A DNA stretch of 64,000 bases from Bradyrhizobium sp. CB1015 (GTDB lineage Bacteria; Pseudomonadota; Alphaproteobacteria; Rhizobiales; Xanthobacteraceae). The stretch is from NCBI RefSeq assembly GCF_025200925.1, contig NZ_CP104174.1, positions 3,038,001 through 3,102,000 on the forward strand, read 5' to 3'. Position 1 is the stretch's first letter, and every line of letters begins with the position of its first letter. Positions 8,824 through 17,101 of the stretch are shown piece after piece. The notes beneath the pieces were generated by a model. The model was not told the DNA's origin and searched no databases. It worked only from the letters and a program-made list of their open reading frames with translations. Position numbers and translations under genes: made by a program.

Positions 8824-9869
8824 CTGAAGGCGCGACCCAGCCGGTGCTGCGCGCCACGCTCGAGGACGTCGCGCGCGCGGCGGGCGTTTCGCTCGCCACC
8901 GTCGACCGCGTCGTCAACCGGCGCGAGGGCGTCCGCGCCAAGACCGTCGCGCGGGTCGAGGCCGCCGTGGCAAAGCTCGGCTATCGCGCCGATGTTGCCG
9001 CGGCGCGGCTCGCCCGCGGGCAGACCTTCCGCTTTGCTTTCGTGCTGCCGACCGGCAGCAACAGCTTCATGACCAACCTCACTGAGCAGGTGGCGCGCAC
9101 TGCGGGCTGGCTTGCCGGCCATCGCGGCTTCATCGACATCCACCATGTCGACGTGTTCGACCCCGACGTGCTCGCCGGCGCGCTGGAGAACCTCTCGCCG
9201 GCCTATCAGGGCGTCGCCGTCATCGCGCTCGATCATCCCAGGGTTCGCGCCGCGATCGACGAACTCGTCGCGCGCGGAATTGCCGTGGTGACCCTGGTGT
9301 CGGACGCGCCAAGCTCGTCCCGGGTGCATTATGTCGGGATCGACAATCCGGCCGCCGGCCGCACCGCCGCCACGCTGATGGGGCGATTCCTTGCGGGGCG
9401 CGAGGGCACCGTCGCCGTGATCGCGGGATCGTTGTCGCTGCGCGACCACACCGAACGGCAGTTCGGCTTCCACCAGATCCTGTCGAGCGAGTATGCGAAC
9501 CTGTCCACGCTGCCCGTGATCGAGGGGCGCGACGACAGCGATCGCACGCGGGAGCTCACGGCCGCGCTGCTCGCGCGCCATGCCGATCTCCGCGGCATTT
9601 ATTGCTGCGGCGCCGGAAACCGCGGCATCGCCGATGCGCTCGAGGCTTCGGGCCGCGCGCGCGAGGTGGTCTGGATCACCCATGAACTGACCGAGCACAC
9701 GAGGCGGTTCCTGGTTCGCGGCACGCTCGACGCCGTCATCAACCAGGATGCCGGCCATGAGGCGCGGTCTGCGGCGCGAGTCCTGCTCGCGCATTGTTCG
9801 GGCGAGCCGATCAGCCCCGACCAGGAGCGCATCCGCATCGACATCTTCCTGCGGGACAATCTGCCGTAG
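8820..9869 (+). CDS. LacI family transcriptional regulator
   Basis: This is a 349-residue regulator. The LacI helix-turn-helix TLEDVARAAGVSLATVDRVVNRREGV is near the N-terminus, followed by a periplasmic-binding-protein-like sensor domain (FAFVLPTGSNSFM, VALDH-type strand, YVGIDNPAAGRTAA). The start ATG overlaps the stop of the ThuA gene (ATGA), showing translational coupling in the same operon. It likely represses the sugar operon, with the sugar or its oxidised product as inducer. A palindrome at 3947 is a candidate operator. Confidence 0.94.
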   Translation: MTEGATQPVLRATLEDVARAAGVSLATVDRVVNRREGVRAKTVARVEAAVAKLGYRADVAAARLARGQTFRFAFVLPTGSNSFMTNLTEQVARTAGWLAGHRGFIDIHHVDVFDPDVLAGALENLSPAYQGVAVIALDHPRVRAAIDELVARGIAVVTLVSDAPSSSRVHYVGIDNPAAGRTAATLMGRFLAGREGTVAVIAGSLSLRDHTERQFGFHQILSSEYANLSTLPVIEGRDDSDRTRELTAALLARHADLRGIYCCGAGNRGIADALEASGRAREVVWITHELTEHTRRFLVRGTLDAVINQDAGHEARSAARVLLAHCSGEPISPDQERIRIDIFLRDNLP

Positions 9870-9883
9870 CGCGACGTGCGCAA

Positions 9884-9899
9884 CCGCGCGCAAGCGCGG
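9884..9899. terminator. Short hairpin between convergent genes
   Basis: CCGCGC-GCAA-GCGCGG forms a 6-bp GC stem with a GCAA tetraloop between the convergent LacI and VOC genes. There is no T-run on either side, so it is at best a weak or factor-dependent bidirectional terminator. Confidence 0.35.
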
Positions 9900-9907
9900 C
9901 CTGAGGA

Positions 9908-10795
9908 CTATCCCTCGTACTGATCCGGTCCCATCGCCCAGGACGATTCGTCGTGGCCGAAGGCGTAATTGCGGTTGTTGAGCGCCGGATTGCGGTTGAC
10001 CATCGGCCGCATGAACATCGGATGGGTCGCTGAGCGCACCTCGTGCTCGACCGTGAACAGTGGCTTGCCGCTGTCGAGGTCGACGATGTCGCAGAACCGG
10101 TATTGGTATTGATTGTCCTCGCGGGAGATCAGCTTGCGCGCAAGCAGCTTGCGGTAGGGGCCGGAGAAGTCGGTGATGTACATCTGCACATGGTGGCCGT
10201 CATAGTCGGCATGCGGCCGGTCGGTCTCGCGGAACAACAGATGCTGCTTGCGGCCCGTCTGCACGGCGGCAACAGCGGCCTCGCCGGTCCTCAAGCTCGC
10301 GGGCATGCCCATGATCTCGGGATAGAAGGCGCAGATGCCGGCCGCCGTTCCCACCGGCACGTCGAACTCGACATAGGGAATGCCGAGCGCGATCCGGCCG
10401 AACCGCGCGGCGTCGGGCTCGTAGCAGCGCACGCGGTTGTCCCAGGGGCAAACCGCCTCGACATGGTCGTTGTGCTCCCTGAATGCGAACGCCGTGCCCT
10501 CGAGCTTCTTAGCGACCGACCCGAGCCGCGCCAGCAGCGCCTCGCGGCCTTCGATGACCAGGCCGATGTGTCCGCGCAGCACCTGCGGCCGGCCGCTCGG
10601 CAGATGAAACTGGCTCCGCCCGGCGTTGATCCACATGTTGGTGTCAGACACCATCAGGTAGGGATCGCGGGTGAGCCCGAGCCCGGCGACGTAGAACAGC
10701 GTGGCGAGGCGCTGGTCCGGGACCTGGATGTTGACGTGCTCGAAATGGATGGCGTTGCCGAGATCTTCTGCGGATCGGTCGAATTGCTGCGGCAT
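9908..10795 (-). CDS. VOC (glyoxalase/dioxygenase-like) family protein
   Basis: This 295-residue protein opens with AIHFEHVNIQVPDQRLATLFYVAGLGL, a typical VOC strand-helix start, and has a second half beginning IPYVEFDVPVGTAAGICAFYPEIMGM. The two halves suggest two VOC modules. The HIGL segment in module one resembles a metal-ligand position, but I cannot assign a complete metal site. No signal peptide is seen. It is a stand-alone gene, convergent with the LacI regulator, and its substrate is unknown. Confidence 0.75.
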   Translation of the reverse strand: MPQQFDRSAEDLGNAIHFEHVNIQVPDQRLATLFYVAGLGLTRDPYLMVSDTNMWINAGRSQFHLPSGRPQVLRGHIGLVIEGREALLARLGSVAKKLEGTAFAFREHNDHVEAVCPWDNRVRCYEPDAARFGRIALGIPYVEFDVPVGTAAGICAFYPEIMGMPASLRTGEAAVAAVQTGRKQHLLFRETDRPHADYDGHHVQMYITDFSGPYRKLLARKLISREDNQYQYRFCDIVDLDSGKPLFTVEHEVRSATHPMFMRPMVNRNPALNNRNYAFGHDESSWAMGPDQYEG

Positions 10796-11304
10796 GGTCG
10801 TGCACTTCTCGCTGGGGGACGAACGCGTGCATCTTAAAGCATAATTTCAGGCCGTCGATCGGGACAGGCCGGAGCCTGCCATGAGCTGAACGGAGGAGCG
10901 GCCGGTGAGGCCGCTTCTCGAGCTCCCGCGGAAACAGGACGCAAGCCCGCGGTCGAGAGTCGGACCGGTCCTGGAGCGCGATGAAATGAGGCGCGATCGC
11001 TGCAAAGTCGAAGGTGCGTTCCCTCTCCCGCTTGCGGGCAGGGCATTTGAAAGCTTTTCCCTGCGGCCATCCTTCGAGACGCCCGCTTGAGGCGGGCTCC
11101 TTCAGGATGAGGACGGTGTGCGCGGCTGCGGTTTCAAAAGGCACCGACGCTGATGAGCCTCATCCTGAGGAGGCGCGTCAGCGCCGTCTCGAAGGACGAG
11201 GCGTACGCGCAGGCCGTCGCCACAAATCACATGCGATAGTCCTTCGCGCAGGCGGGACAGGTGAACGAGCCGCGGCAATCGATTCGACTTCGAGGCATTC
11301 TGCC
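10796..11304. other. Intergenic stretch holding a dispersed repeat
   Basis: There is no convincing gene here: the frames present are Arg/Pro-rich shadows. The main content is the large inverted repeat at 11067-11200. The remainder upstream of the VOC gene start should hold that gene's promoter, which I could not place. Confidence 0.5.
11067..11200. repeat. Dispersed inverted repeat (ATCCTTCGAGACGC type)
   Basis: The left arm carries CATCCTTCGAGACGC...CAGGATGAGG (11070-11112) and the right arm is its near-complement, CCTCATCCTGAGG...GTCTCGAAGGACG (11159-11198). The two arms can fold into one long hairpin. Elements with these cores are dispersed in Bradyrhizobium and Rhodopseudomonas intergenic regions (recalled, not searched). 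Confidence 0.75.
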
Positions 11305-13146
11305 CTAGATCGCCCGCAGTCCTTCCTTGGGCATCTCCCGGATCAGCACGTCGATGTCGTTCTGCTCCAGCGTCTCCTTCTCGAGCAGCTTCTTTGCGGC
11401 GCGGTCCAGGATCGGCCGCCGGGTGGTCAGGATGCCCTGGGTGCGCTGGAAGACCTGGTCGACGATTTCCTTCACCTCGTGGTCGACCGCGGCTGCGGTC
11501 TCCTCGGCATAGTCGCGCTCGCGCGTCGGATAGGCGCGGTCGGCGCCGGCCAGGAAGTTGCCGGGATCGCGCTCATAGGCGACGCTGCCCAGGCGCTCCG
11601 ACATGCCGTAGCGCGTCACCATGCTGCGGGCGATGTCGGTGACGCGGCGCAGGTCGTCCGCCGCGCCCGTCGACAAGTGCCCGAACACGATCAGCTCCGC
11701 GGCCCGGCCGCCGAGCAGCACCGCCATCTTGTTCTCCAGCTCCTCCTTGGTCATCAGGAAGCGGTCTTCGATCGGCCGCTGGATGGTGTAGCCGAGCGCG
11801 CCGACGCCGCGCGGGATGATCGAGACCTTGTGCACGGGATCGCTCCCCGGCAGCGACAGCGCGACGAGGGCGTGCCCCATCTCGTGATAGGCGACGATCT
11901 CGCGTTCCCTGGGGTTGAGCAGGCGGTTGCGCTTCTCCAGCCCCGCGACCATGCGCTCGACCGCATTGTTGAAATCGCTCATGGTCACCGCCTCGGCGCC
12001 GCGGCGCGTCGCCAGCAGCGCGGCTTCGTTGACGAGATTGGCGAGGTCCGCGCCGGTGAAGCCCGGGGTCAGCGCGGCGACGGCGTCTGCGTCGACATTG
12101 TCGGCCAGGCGCACCTTCTTCATGTGCACGTTGAGGATCTCGATGCGGCCCTTCTTGTCGGGCCGGTCGACCAGCACCTGCCGGTCGAAGCGGCCGGCGC
12201 GGAGCAGGGCGGGATCGAGGATTTCCGGCCGGTTGGTGGCGGCGAGGATGACGAGCCCGGAGCGCGAATCGAAGCCGTCGAGCTCGACGAGCAGCTGGTT
12301 GAGCGTCTGCTCCTTCTCGTCATGGCCGCCGGCGAAAGGGCCGATGCCGCGGGCGCGACCCAGCGCATCGAGCTCGTCGATGAAGATGATGGCGGGCGCC
12401 TTGTCGTGCGCCTGCTTGAACAGGTCCCGCACCCGCGCCGCGCCGACGCCGACGAACATCTCGACGAATTCCGATCCGGAGATCGAGAAGAACGGCACTC
12501 TGGCCTCGCCGGCCACGGCCTTGGCGAGCAGGGTCTTGCCCGTACCCGGCGGTCCCACCAGCAGCACGCCTTTCGGCATGCGGCCGCCGAGCCGGCCATA
12601 GTCGGCCGGATTCTTCAGGAAATCGACGATCTCGCGGAGCTCGTCCTTGGCTTCGTCCACCCCGGCGACGTCGGCAAACGTGACCCCGGTGTCGGATTCG
12701 ACGTAGACCTTGGCCTTGCTCTTGCCGATCGCCATCAGGCCGCTGCCGATCCCGCCGCCTTCGGCCATCCGGCGGCCGATGTACCACCAGACGCCGAAGA
12801 ACAGCAGCACCGGCATGACCCACGACAACAGGTCGCGCAGGAACGTGCTCTCGATCTGTCCGGTGAAGCGGACGTTGTACTTCTCCAGCTCCTGGGCGAC
12901 GTCCTGGTCGACGCGCGTGGTGACGAATTGCTTCTGGCCGCCGGGGAGCGCTTCCTTCAGCGTGCCCTGCACGGTGCGGTCGGAAATGCCGACCGTCTCG
13001 ACTTTGCCCTGGCGCAGCAATTGCTGATATTCGCTGTAGGGGATCACCGCGATCTGGTTCGCCGCCGAGATCAGATACTGGATCAGGAAGACCGCGAAGA
13101 TCGCGGCGATGGCATATCCGACATTGAAACGGGCGTTCGTGTTCAT
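11305..13146 (-). CDS. ftsH: ATP-dependent zinc metalloprotease FtsH
   Basis: This is a 613-residue membrane AAA+ protease. Two membrane helices flank a periplasmic domain (residues ~10-28 and ~104-122). Walker A GPPGTGKT is at 198-205, Walker [12 protein letters not shown] near 253-263, and the second region of homology is RAGRFDR at 316-322. The zinc site reads HEMGH at 421-425 where most FtsH proteins have HEAGH. The protein is somewhat shorter than the usual ~640 residues. It degrades damaged membrane proteins and selected soluble ones. The HEMGH variant and lack of usual neighbours (tilS, folP) suggest an accessory FtsH paralogue. Confidence 0.96.
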   Translation of the reverse strand: MNTNARFNVGYAIAAIFAVFLIQYLISAANQIAVIPYSEYQQLLRQGKVETVGISDRTVQGTLKEALPGGQKQFVTTRVDQDVAQELEKYNVRFTGQIESTFLRDLLSWVMPVLLFFGVWWYIGRRMAEGGGIGSGLMAIGKSKAKVYVESDTGVTFADVAGVDEAKDELREIVDFLKNPADYGRLGGRMPKGVLLVGPPGTGKTLLAKAVAGEARVPFFSISGSEFVEMFVGVGAARVRDLFKQAHDKAPAIIFIDELDALGRARGIGPFAGGHDEKEQTLNQLLVELDGFDSRSGLVILAATNRPEILDPALLRAGRFDRQVLVDRPDKKGRIEILNVHMKKVRLADNVDADAVAALTPGFTGADLANLVNEAALLATRRGAEAVTMSDFNNAVERMVAGLEKRNRLLNPREREIVAYHEMGHALVALSLPGSDPVHKVSIIPRGVGALGYTIQRPIEDRFLMTKEELENKMAVLLGGRAAELIVFGHLSTGAADDLRRVTDIARSMVTRYGMSERLGSVAYERDPGNFLAGADRAYPTRERDYAEETAAAVDHEVKEIVDQVFQRTQGILTTRRPILDRAAKKLLEKETLEQNDIDVLIREMPKEGLRAI

Positions 13147-13195
13147 GTGAATCCAGATCCAATGGTGTTGTGCGAATCAGGTCCTGAGCAACCAT

Positions 13196-13220
13196 AAGGC
13201 CCGGCTGGAGGCCGGGCCTT
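13196..13220 (-). terminator. GC hairpin terminator of the 13229-13498 gene
   Basis: AAGGCCCGGC and GCCGGGCCTT form a perfect 10-bp stem around a 5-base loop, placed 8 bases after the stop of the small secreted-protein gene and before ftsH. The following bases on the minus strand (ATGGTTG) are only modestly T-rich. Confidence 0.6.
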
Positions 13221-13228
13221 GCTCGAGC

Positions 13229-13498
13229 TCACCAAGGATACCAGTACGGGTACGCCGCCGGATAATACCGGACGGTCCGATAATATCGGGGCCCGTAATA
13301 ATATCCCGGCGGACCATAGTAATAGACTGGAGGTGCGGCCGCGGCGGCAAGTGCTCCGGTGAACAGGCCGAGCGCGACGGCCGGACCGATGCCCGGTCCT
13401 CCCCAGTGATGATGGCCCCGCCAATGGGCCGAAGCCGGCGCAACCGTTCCGATGAGGAGCGTTGCTGCCGCGGCGATTGCAAGAGCAAGCTTTCTCAT
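13229..13498 (-). CDS. Small secreted Tyr/Pro-rich protein
   Basis: This is an 89-residue precursor with a clear signal peptide (MRKLALAIAAAATLLIGTVAPASA). After it come a HWRGHHHW stretch, a second hydrophobic Ala-rich segment, and a C-terminal tail rich in Tyr, Pro and Gly (YYYGPPGYYYGPRYY, YPAAYPYW). The His cluster could bind metal. Such small Tyr/Gly/Pro-rich periplasmic proteins are common in Bradyrhizobium, but I know no function for them. The start is chosen at the ATG behind GAGGGAAG. It has its own terminator. Confidence 0.75.
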   Translation of the reverse strand: MRKLALAIAAAATLLIGTVAPASAHWRGHHHWGGPGIGPAVALGLFTGALAAAAAPPVYYYGPPGYYYGPRYYRTVRYYPAAYPYWYPW

Positions 13499-13838
13499 GT
13501 GACTTCCCTCGAACATATGCCCGCGCAAGCGACGGGCTTTTCCCAACCTCTGCAATCAATGTTGTGTCGCCGGGCCCAGAGGGGACCGGCTATGTTTGAC
13601 TTAGAATTGCTCGCATCGACTTCAAGCCTCCGTGCTTGGCTCGACGCGTGCCTCCGGCATTGCCATTTTGCCGCGGCCGGTGTGTCGCAGCGGCAACAGC
13701 CGATTCTTTTCAGCGGGTTGTAACCGGCTTGGCGCTCGCGCGCCCTTGGCGAAGCGCGCCGCGGTTCCAACATAGGCACGGACCACGCGCCGGGGGCGGT
13801 GCGGTGGCGGGACGGCTGCCGACAGCGAGTGACCAAAA
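13499..13838. other. Intergenic stretch between divergent genes
   Basis: It separates the small secreted-protein gene (minus) from copC (plus) and must carry both promoters. The frames crossing it are Arg-rich shadows. No operator or repeat could be recognised. Confidence 0.4.
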
Positions 13839-14201
13839 ATGCGCGTATTCGTTCGAATCGCGATCCCTCTATCCGCCATCTGGTGTCTTGCCGATCCGAA
13901 CGCAGCTTGCGCACACGCCATCATCGTGTCGTCCTCGCCGGCGGCCGGTGCGACCGTCTCGGGGGACGCCGTCGCGATCAGCCTGCATTTCAACAGCCGG
14001 ATCGATCGCGCCCGATCCAAGCTGACGCTACTGGCGCCGAACGGCGCCGCGCAGGCGCTGACGCCCGCGGCCGATGCGCCGGCCGACGAGCTCAAGGCCG
14101 AGGCGAAGCGGCTTTCCGGCGGCGCATGGCGACTGCGCTGGCAGGTGCTGAGCGTCGACGGACACATCACGCGCGGCGACATTCCATTCATCGTTCACTG
14201 A
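13839..14201 (+). CDS. copC: CopC domain copper-resistance protein
   Basis: This 120-residue precursor has a signal peptide ending at CAHA, so the mature chain starts HAIIVSSSPAAGATV. That N-terminal His is the first copper ligand of CopC proteins. The body is a single beta-sandwich domain (ISLHFNSRI, LTLLAP). The conserved DGHITRG near the C-terminus supplies the other Asp and His ligands. It is a periplasmic Cu(II)-binding protein. It is followed 7 bp later by a CopD-type membrane protein, the usual partner in copper import or tolerance. Confidence 0.88.
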   Translation: MRVFVRIAIPLSAIWCLADPNAACAHAIIVSSSPAAGATVSGDAVAISLHFNSRIDRARSKLTLLAPNGAAQALTPAADAPADELKAEAKRLSGGAWRLRWQVLSVDGHITRGDIPFIVH

Positions 14202-14208
14202 TCTCGCC

Positions 14209-15864
14209 TTGTACCTGTTTCTCGACATCTTCGGTTATCTGTCGGTCGTCCTGCGCGGCCTGATCCTGATCGCCCAATCCTTCACGCTCGGCGGTCTCGC
14301 CTTTCAGATGCTGTTGTGGCGCCCGTTACAGTCGCAGCTGTCGGTGTTCGGCCTCACGATCGAGGAGAAATGCCTGACGGTGCTGAAAGTCAGCGCCTTC
14401 GCCTGGGCGCTGCTCACCATCGTCTCGCTGGGTCTCAATGCCGCCGCGCTGGTCGGAACGCTCCAGGTGCCCTGGCGCGAGGCGATCAGTGCCGATTTCG
14501 CCCGGGCCGGCCTGGTCATTGCGGCGAGCGCATTCGGCCTCGCGATGCTGGCAAATAGGCGCGCGCAGGGCCTGCGATCGCTGGCGCTCCTCGCGCTTGG
14601 GCTGCTCGCCCTCGCGATGCAGACCAGGCTGACCCACGCGGCGAGCCGGCCGGTCGTCAGCTGGCCGCTGCTCCTGTCCGATGCCGGCCACATGCTGGGC
14701 GCCGCGATCTGGATCGGCGGGCTTCCCTATTTCCTGATCGCGCTGAACGGCTGCAAGGTGCCCTCCGACTGGCGCCTCATCGCACGGCGCTACTCGCTGA
14801 TGTCGATGGCCGCCGTCGCGGCCATCGTCGGCGGTGGTCTCGTCATGGCGCTCGATTACATCGGCTCGATCGAGGCGATTTACGGCACCGCCTATGGCGT
14901 CATGATCCTCGCCAAGATCGGGTTGCTGCTGATGCTGCTCGCGCTTGGCGCGGGCAATTATCTGCTGGTCGAGCGGCTGCGGCGCGATCCCGCGACGCCG
15001 ATCCTCCGCCTCAAGCGCTTCGCCGAGGTCGAGGTCGGCATCGGTCTCACCGTTCTGCTCGCCGCTGCGTCGCTGACGTCATTGCCGCCCGGCGTCGATC
15101 TGTCGCGCGACCGGCTGAGCTGGCAGGAGATCGTCGAGCGCGCCACGCCGCAATGGCCGCCGCGCCTGACCAGCCCGGACTACGACAAGCTGACCATCGC
15201 GCAGCTCCAGGCCAGGATCACCCTGGCCGATGCCGGGCGCAGCAGCGCAGCGGCCGCCTACGTTCCCGGCGAAGGCACGATCCTGCCGCGCAATGCCGAG
15301 GACATCGCCTGGTCCGAGTACAATCATCACTGGGCCGGCGTCTTCGTGGTGCTGATCGGCCTGCTCGCTTTGATCGAGCATTTTCGCTGGGGCCGCTGGG
15401 CGAGGCATTGGCCGCTGCTGTTTCTCGGCATGGCGGCCTTCCTGTTCCTCCGCGCCGACGAGCAGGCCTGGCCGCTCGGGCCGGCCGGATTTTTCGAATC
15501 GTTGCGCGACCCCGAGGTGGCGCAGCACCGCATCTTCGTGCTGCTGATCGCAATATTCGGCCTGTTCGAATGGCGCGTGCGGCTGCGCGGCGACAAGGCC
15601 GGACGCGCGGCGCTGGTGTTTCCCCTGACCACCGCGCTCGGCGGCGCGCTCCTGCTCACGCATTCCCATGCCATCGCCAACATCAAGGACCAGCTCCTGA
15701 TCGAGATGAGCCACACGCCGCTTGCGCTGTGCGGGATCGCCGCGGGCTGGGCGCGCTGGCTCGAATTGCGCCTCGACGGCCGCGTCCGCGGCGTCGCGGC
15801 GTGGATCTGGCCCATCGCCTTCATCCTGGTCGGGCTCATCCTGCTGGACTACCGCGAAGCCTGA
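14209..15864 (+). CDS. copD: CopD domain membrane protein
   Basis: The product is a 551-residue integral membrane protein with about 12 hydrophobic segments. The CopD region covers roughly residues 140-290 (SDAGHMLGAAIWIGGLPYFLIAL, YGTAYGVMILAKIGLL). The C-terminal ~200 residues form an extra multi-helix membrane module with SEYNHHWAGVF and THSHAIA, His-containing motifs that could carry copper. It starts at a TTG at 14209, as no better start exists after the copC stop. It is thought to move copper across the inner membrane together with CopC. Confidence 0.85.
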   Translation: MYLFLDIFGYLSVVLRGLILIAQSFTLGGLAFQMLLWRPLQSQLSVFGLTIEEKCLTVLKVSAFAWALLTIVSLGLNAAALVGTLQVPWREAISADFARAGLVIAASAFGLAMLANRRAQGLRSLALLALGLLALAMQTRLTHAASRPVVSWPLLLSDAGHMLGAAIWIGGLPYFLIALNGCKVPSDWRLIARRYSLMSMAAVAAIVGGGLVMALDYIGSIEAIYGTAYGVMILAKIGLLLMLLALGAGNYLLVERLRRDPATPILRLKRFAEVEVGIGLTVLLAAASLTSLPPGVDLSRDRLSWQEIVERATPQWPPRLTSPDYDKLTIAQLQARITLADAGRSSAAAAYVPGEGTILPRNAEDIAWSEYNHHWAGVFVVLIGLLALIEHFRWGRWARHWPLLFLGMAAFLFLRADEQAWPLGPAGFFESLRDPEVAQHRIFVLLIAIFGLFEWRVRLRGDKAGRAALVFPLTTALGGALLLTHSHAIANIKDQLLIEMSHTPLALCGIAAGWARWLELRLDGRVRGVAAWIWPIAFILVGLILLDYREA

Positions 15865-15914
15865 GCGCCGGCCCATTGCCGCGGTTGCGATTGCAGAGGC
15901 GTTCCGGTTGCCCG

Positions 15915-16406
15915 CTAGCTCAACGCCGCCGAGAGCTTGTGCATCGCCCGGTCGAGCACCTTTGCCTCCTCCGCGGTCAGCACGCCGAGCAGTTCCGCTT
16001 CCCGCGCCAGCGCCAAAGGCACGATCTTGCGGTAGAGCGCGCGGCCGGCCGGCGTCAGCGAGACGATCAGCTCGCGCCGGTCGTCGGGATGCTGCTTGCG
16101 GCTGGCGATGCCGTGCGACTGGAGTCCCTGGACGGCGCGGCTGACCTGCATCTTGTCCAGCGTCGTCAGCGGACCGATCTCCTTGGTGGCAATTGCCGCA
16201 CGCGCGCCGAGAATGGCAAGCACGCGCCATTCCTGCCGCGTCATCGCAAAGCGCTCGGAATAGACCTCGGCAACGGCCAGCGATACCTGCTCGGCCAGGC
16301 GGGCCAGCCGGTACGGAAAATATTGCTGCAGATCGAGCTCGCGATCATCCTGTGCCGTGACGCGCTCGGTCGCTTCCCTGCGTCGCACCTCACCCGAACG
16401 TCCCAT
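15915..16406 (-). CDS. MarR family transcriptional regulator
   Basis: This 163-residue regulator has a winged helix: LDLQQYFPYRLARLAEQVSLAV, then MTRQEWRVLAILG, the recognition region KEIGPLTTLDKMQVSRAVQGLQSHG, and the wing DDRRELIVSLTPAG. The ATG at 16406 is chosen, since longer frames run into the divergent gene's leader. It is divergently transcribed from the VOC/monooxygenase genes, the classic arrangement of a MarR repressor and its aromatic-compound target. An imperfect palindrome at 16476 is a candidate operator. Confidence 0.93.
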   Translation of the reverse strand: MGRSGEVRRREATERVTAQDDRELDLQQYFPYRLARLAEQVSLAVAEVYSERFAMTRQEWRVLAILGARAAIATKEIGPLTTLDKMQVSRAVQGLQSHGIASRKQHPDDRRELIVSLTPAGRALYRKIVPLALAREAELLGVLTAEEAKVLDRAMHKLSAALS

Positions 16407-16454
16407 GACGCAATGTCCGCCCGCCGATCCACCCGGCGGATTCTTCCGAGCCGG

Positions 16455-16468
16455 TTGATCCAGATCAA
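16455..16468. promoter_or_regulatory. FixK/FNR-type box TTGATCCAGATCAA
   Basis: The TTGAT-N4-ATCAA palindrome matches the FixK/FNR consensus exactly. Its centre is 41.5 bp upstream of about 16503, which would leave a 28-base leader before the VOC gene at 16531, the class II activator spacing. It lies in the region shared with the marR gene. Confidence 0.6.
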
Positions 16469-16475
16469 ATTCAAA

Positions 16476-16489
16476 AGATAGTAACATCT
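16476..16489. promoter_or_regulatory. Imperfect palindrome, candidate MarR operator
   Basis: AGATAGTAACATCT has 10 of 14 positions symmetric (AGAT..TA..ATCT). It lies between the FixK-type box and the expected start site of the VOC gene, where a repressor would block transcription. Confidence 0.4.
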
Positions 16490-16530
16490 GATACCAATTT
16501 CGCAACAGCAAGTCCAGGGAGCGAAACATC

Positions 16531-17073
16531 ATGAAGATCGAGAAGATCCATCACGTCGCCTATCGCTGCGTCGACGCCAAGGCCACCGTCGAGTTCTACA
16601 AGAAGGTCATGAACATGGATCTTCTCGGCGCCATCGCCGAGGACCGGGTGCCGTCGACCAAGGCGCCGGATCCCTACATGCACATCTTCCTCGATGCCGG
16701 CAGCGGCAACATCCTCGCCTTCTTCGAGCTGCCGAACTCGCCGCCGATGGGCCGCGATCCCAACACGCCGGACTGGACCCAGCACATCGCCTTCCAGGTC
16801 AAGGACCTCGCCGAGCTCGAAGAGGCCAAGGCGCGGGCCGAAGCCGCCGGCCTCGACGTCGTCGGCGTCACCGACCACACCATCTTCAAGTCGATCTATT
16901 TCCGCGATCCCAGCGGCCATCGCCTGGAGATCGCGGCCTGGACCGCCACGCCCGAGCAGATCGACCGCATGAAGTCGGTCGCGCACGAGATGGTCGAGGA
17001 ATGGTCGCGCACCAAGCGTCCGCCGCGCCACACCGCCTGGATGCACGAGAAGGAATTCGCGGACGCGCATTGA
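16531..17073 (+). CDS. VOC family protein, probable aromatic-pathway dioxygenase-like
   Basis: This 180-residue protein holds a VOC domain: IEKIHHVAYRCVDAKATVEFYKKVMNM, TQHIAFQVKDLAEL and the terminal YFRDPSGHRLEIAAW. The His of IHHVAY, the His of TQHIAF and the Glu of RLEIA are in the positions of the metal triad, so a metal-dependent enzyme is likely. GGGAG precedes the ATG. It is the first gene of a three-gene unit with a FAD monooxygenase and a DUF2783 protein, divergent from marR. Ring opening or isomerisation of a hydroxylated aromatic product is inferred from context. Confidence 0.85.
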   Translation: MKIEKIHHVAYRCVDAKATVEFYKKVMNMDLLGAIAEDRVPSTKAPDPYMHIFLDAGSGNILAFFELPNSPPMGRDPNTPDWTQHIAFQVKDLAELEEAKARAEAAGLDVVGVTDHTIFKSIYFRDPSGHRLEIAAWTATPEQIDRMKSVAHEMVEEWSRTKRPPRHTAWMHEKEFADAH

Positions 17074-17101
17074 TCTTCGGACGTGCCATCAGGAAGCGAA
17101 C

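Noticed and set aside
11014..13197. 727-residue frame on the plus strand opposite ftsH
   Set aside because: Rich in Ala/Arg/Asp/His, a typical antisense shadow of a GC-rich gene; FtsH motifs are on the minus strand.
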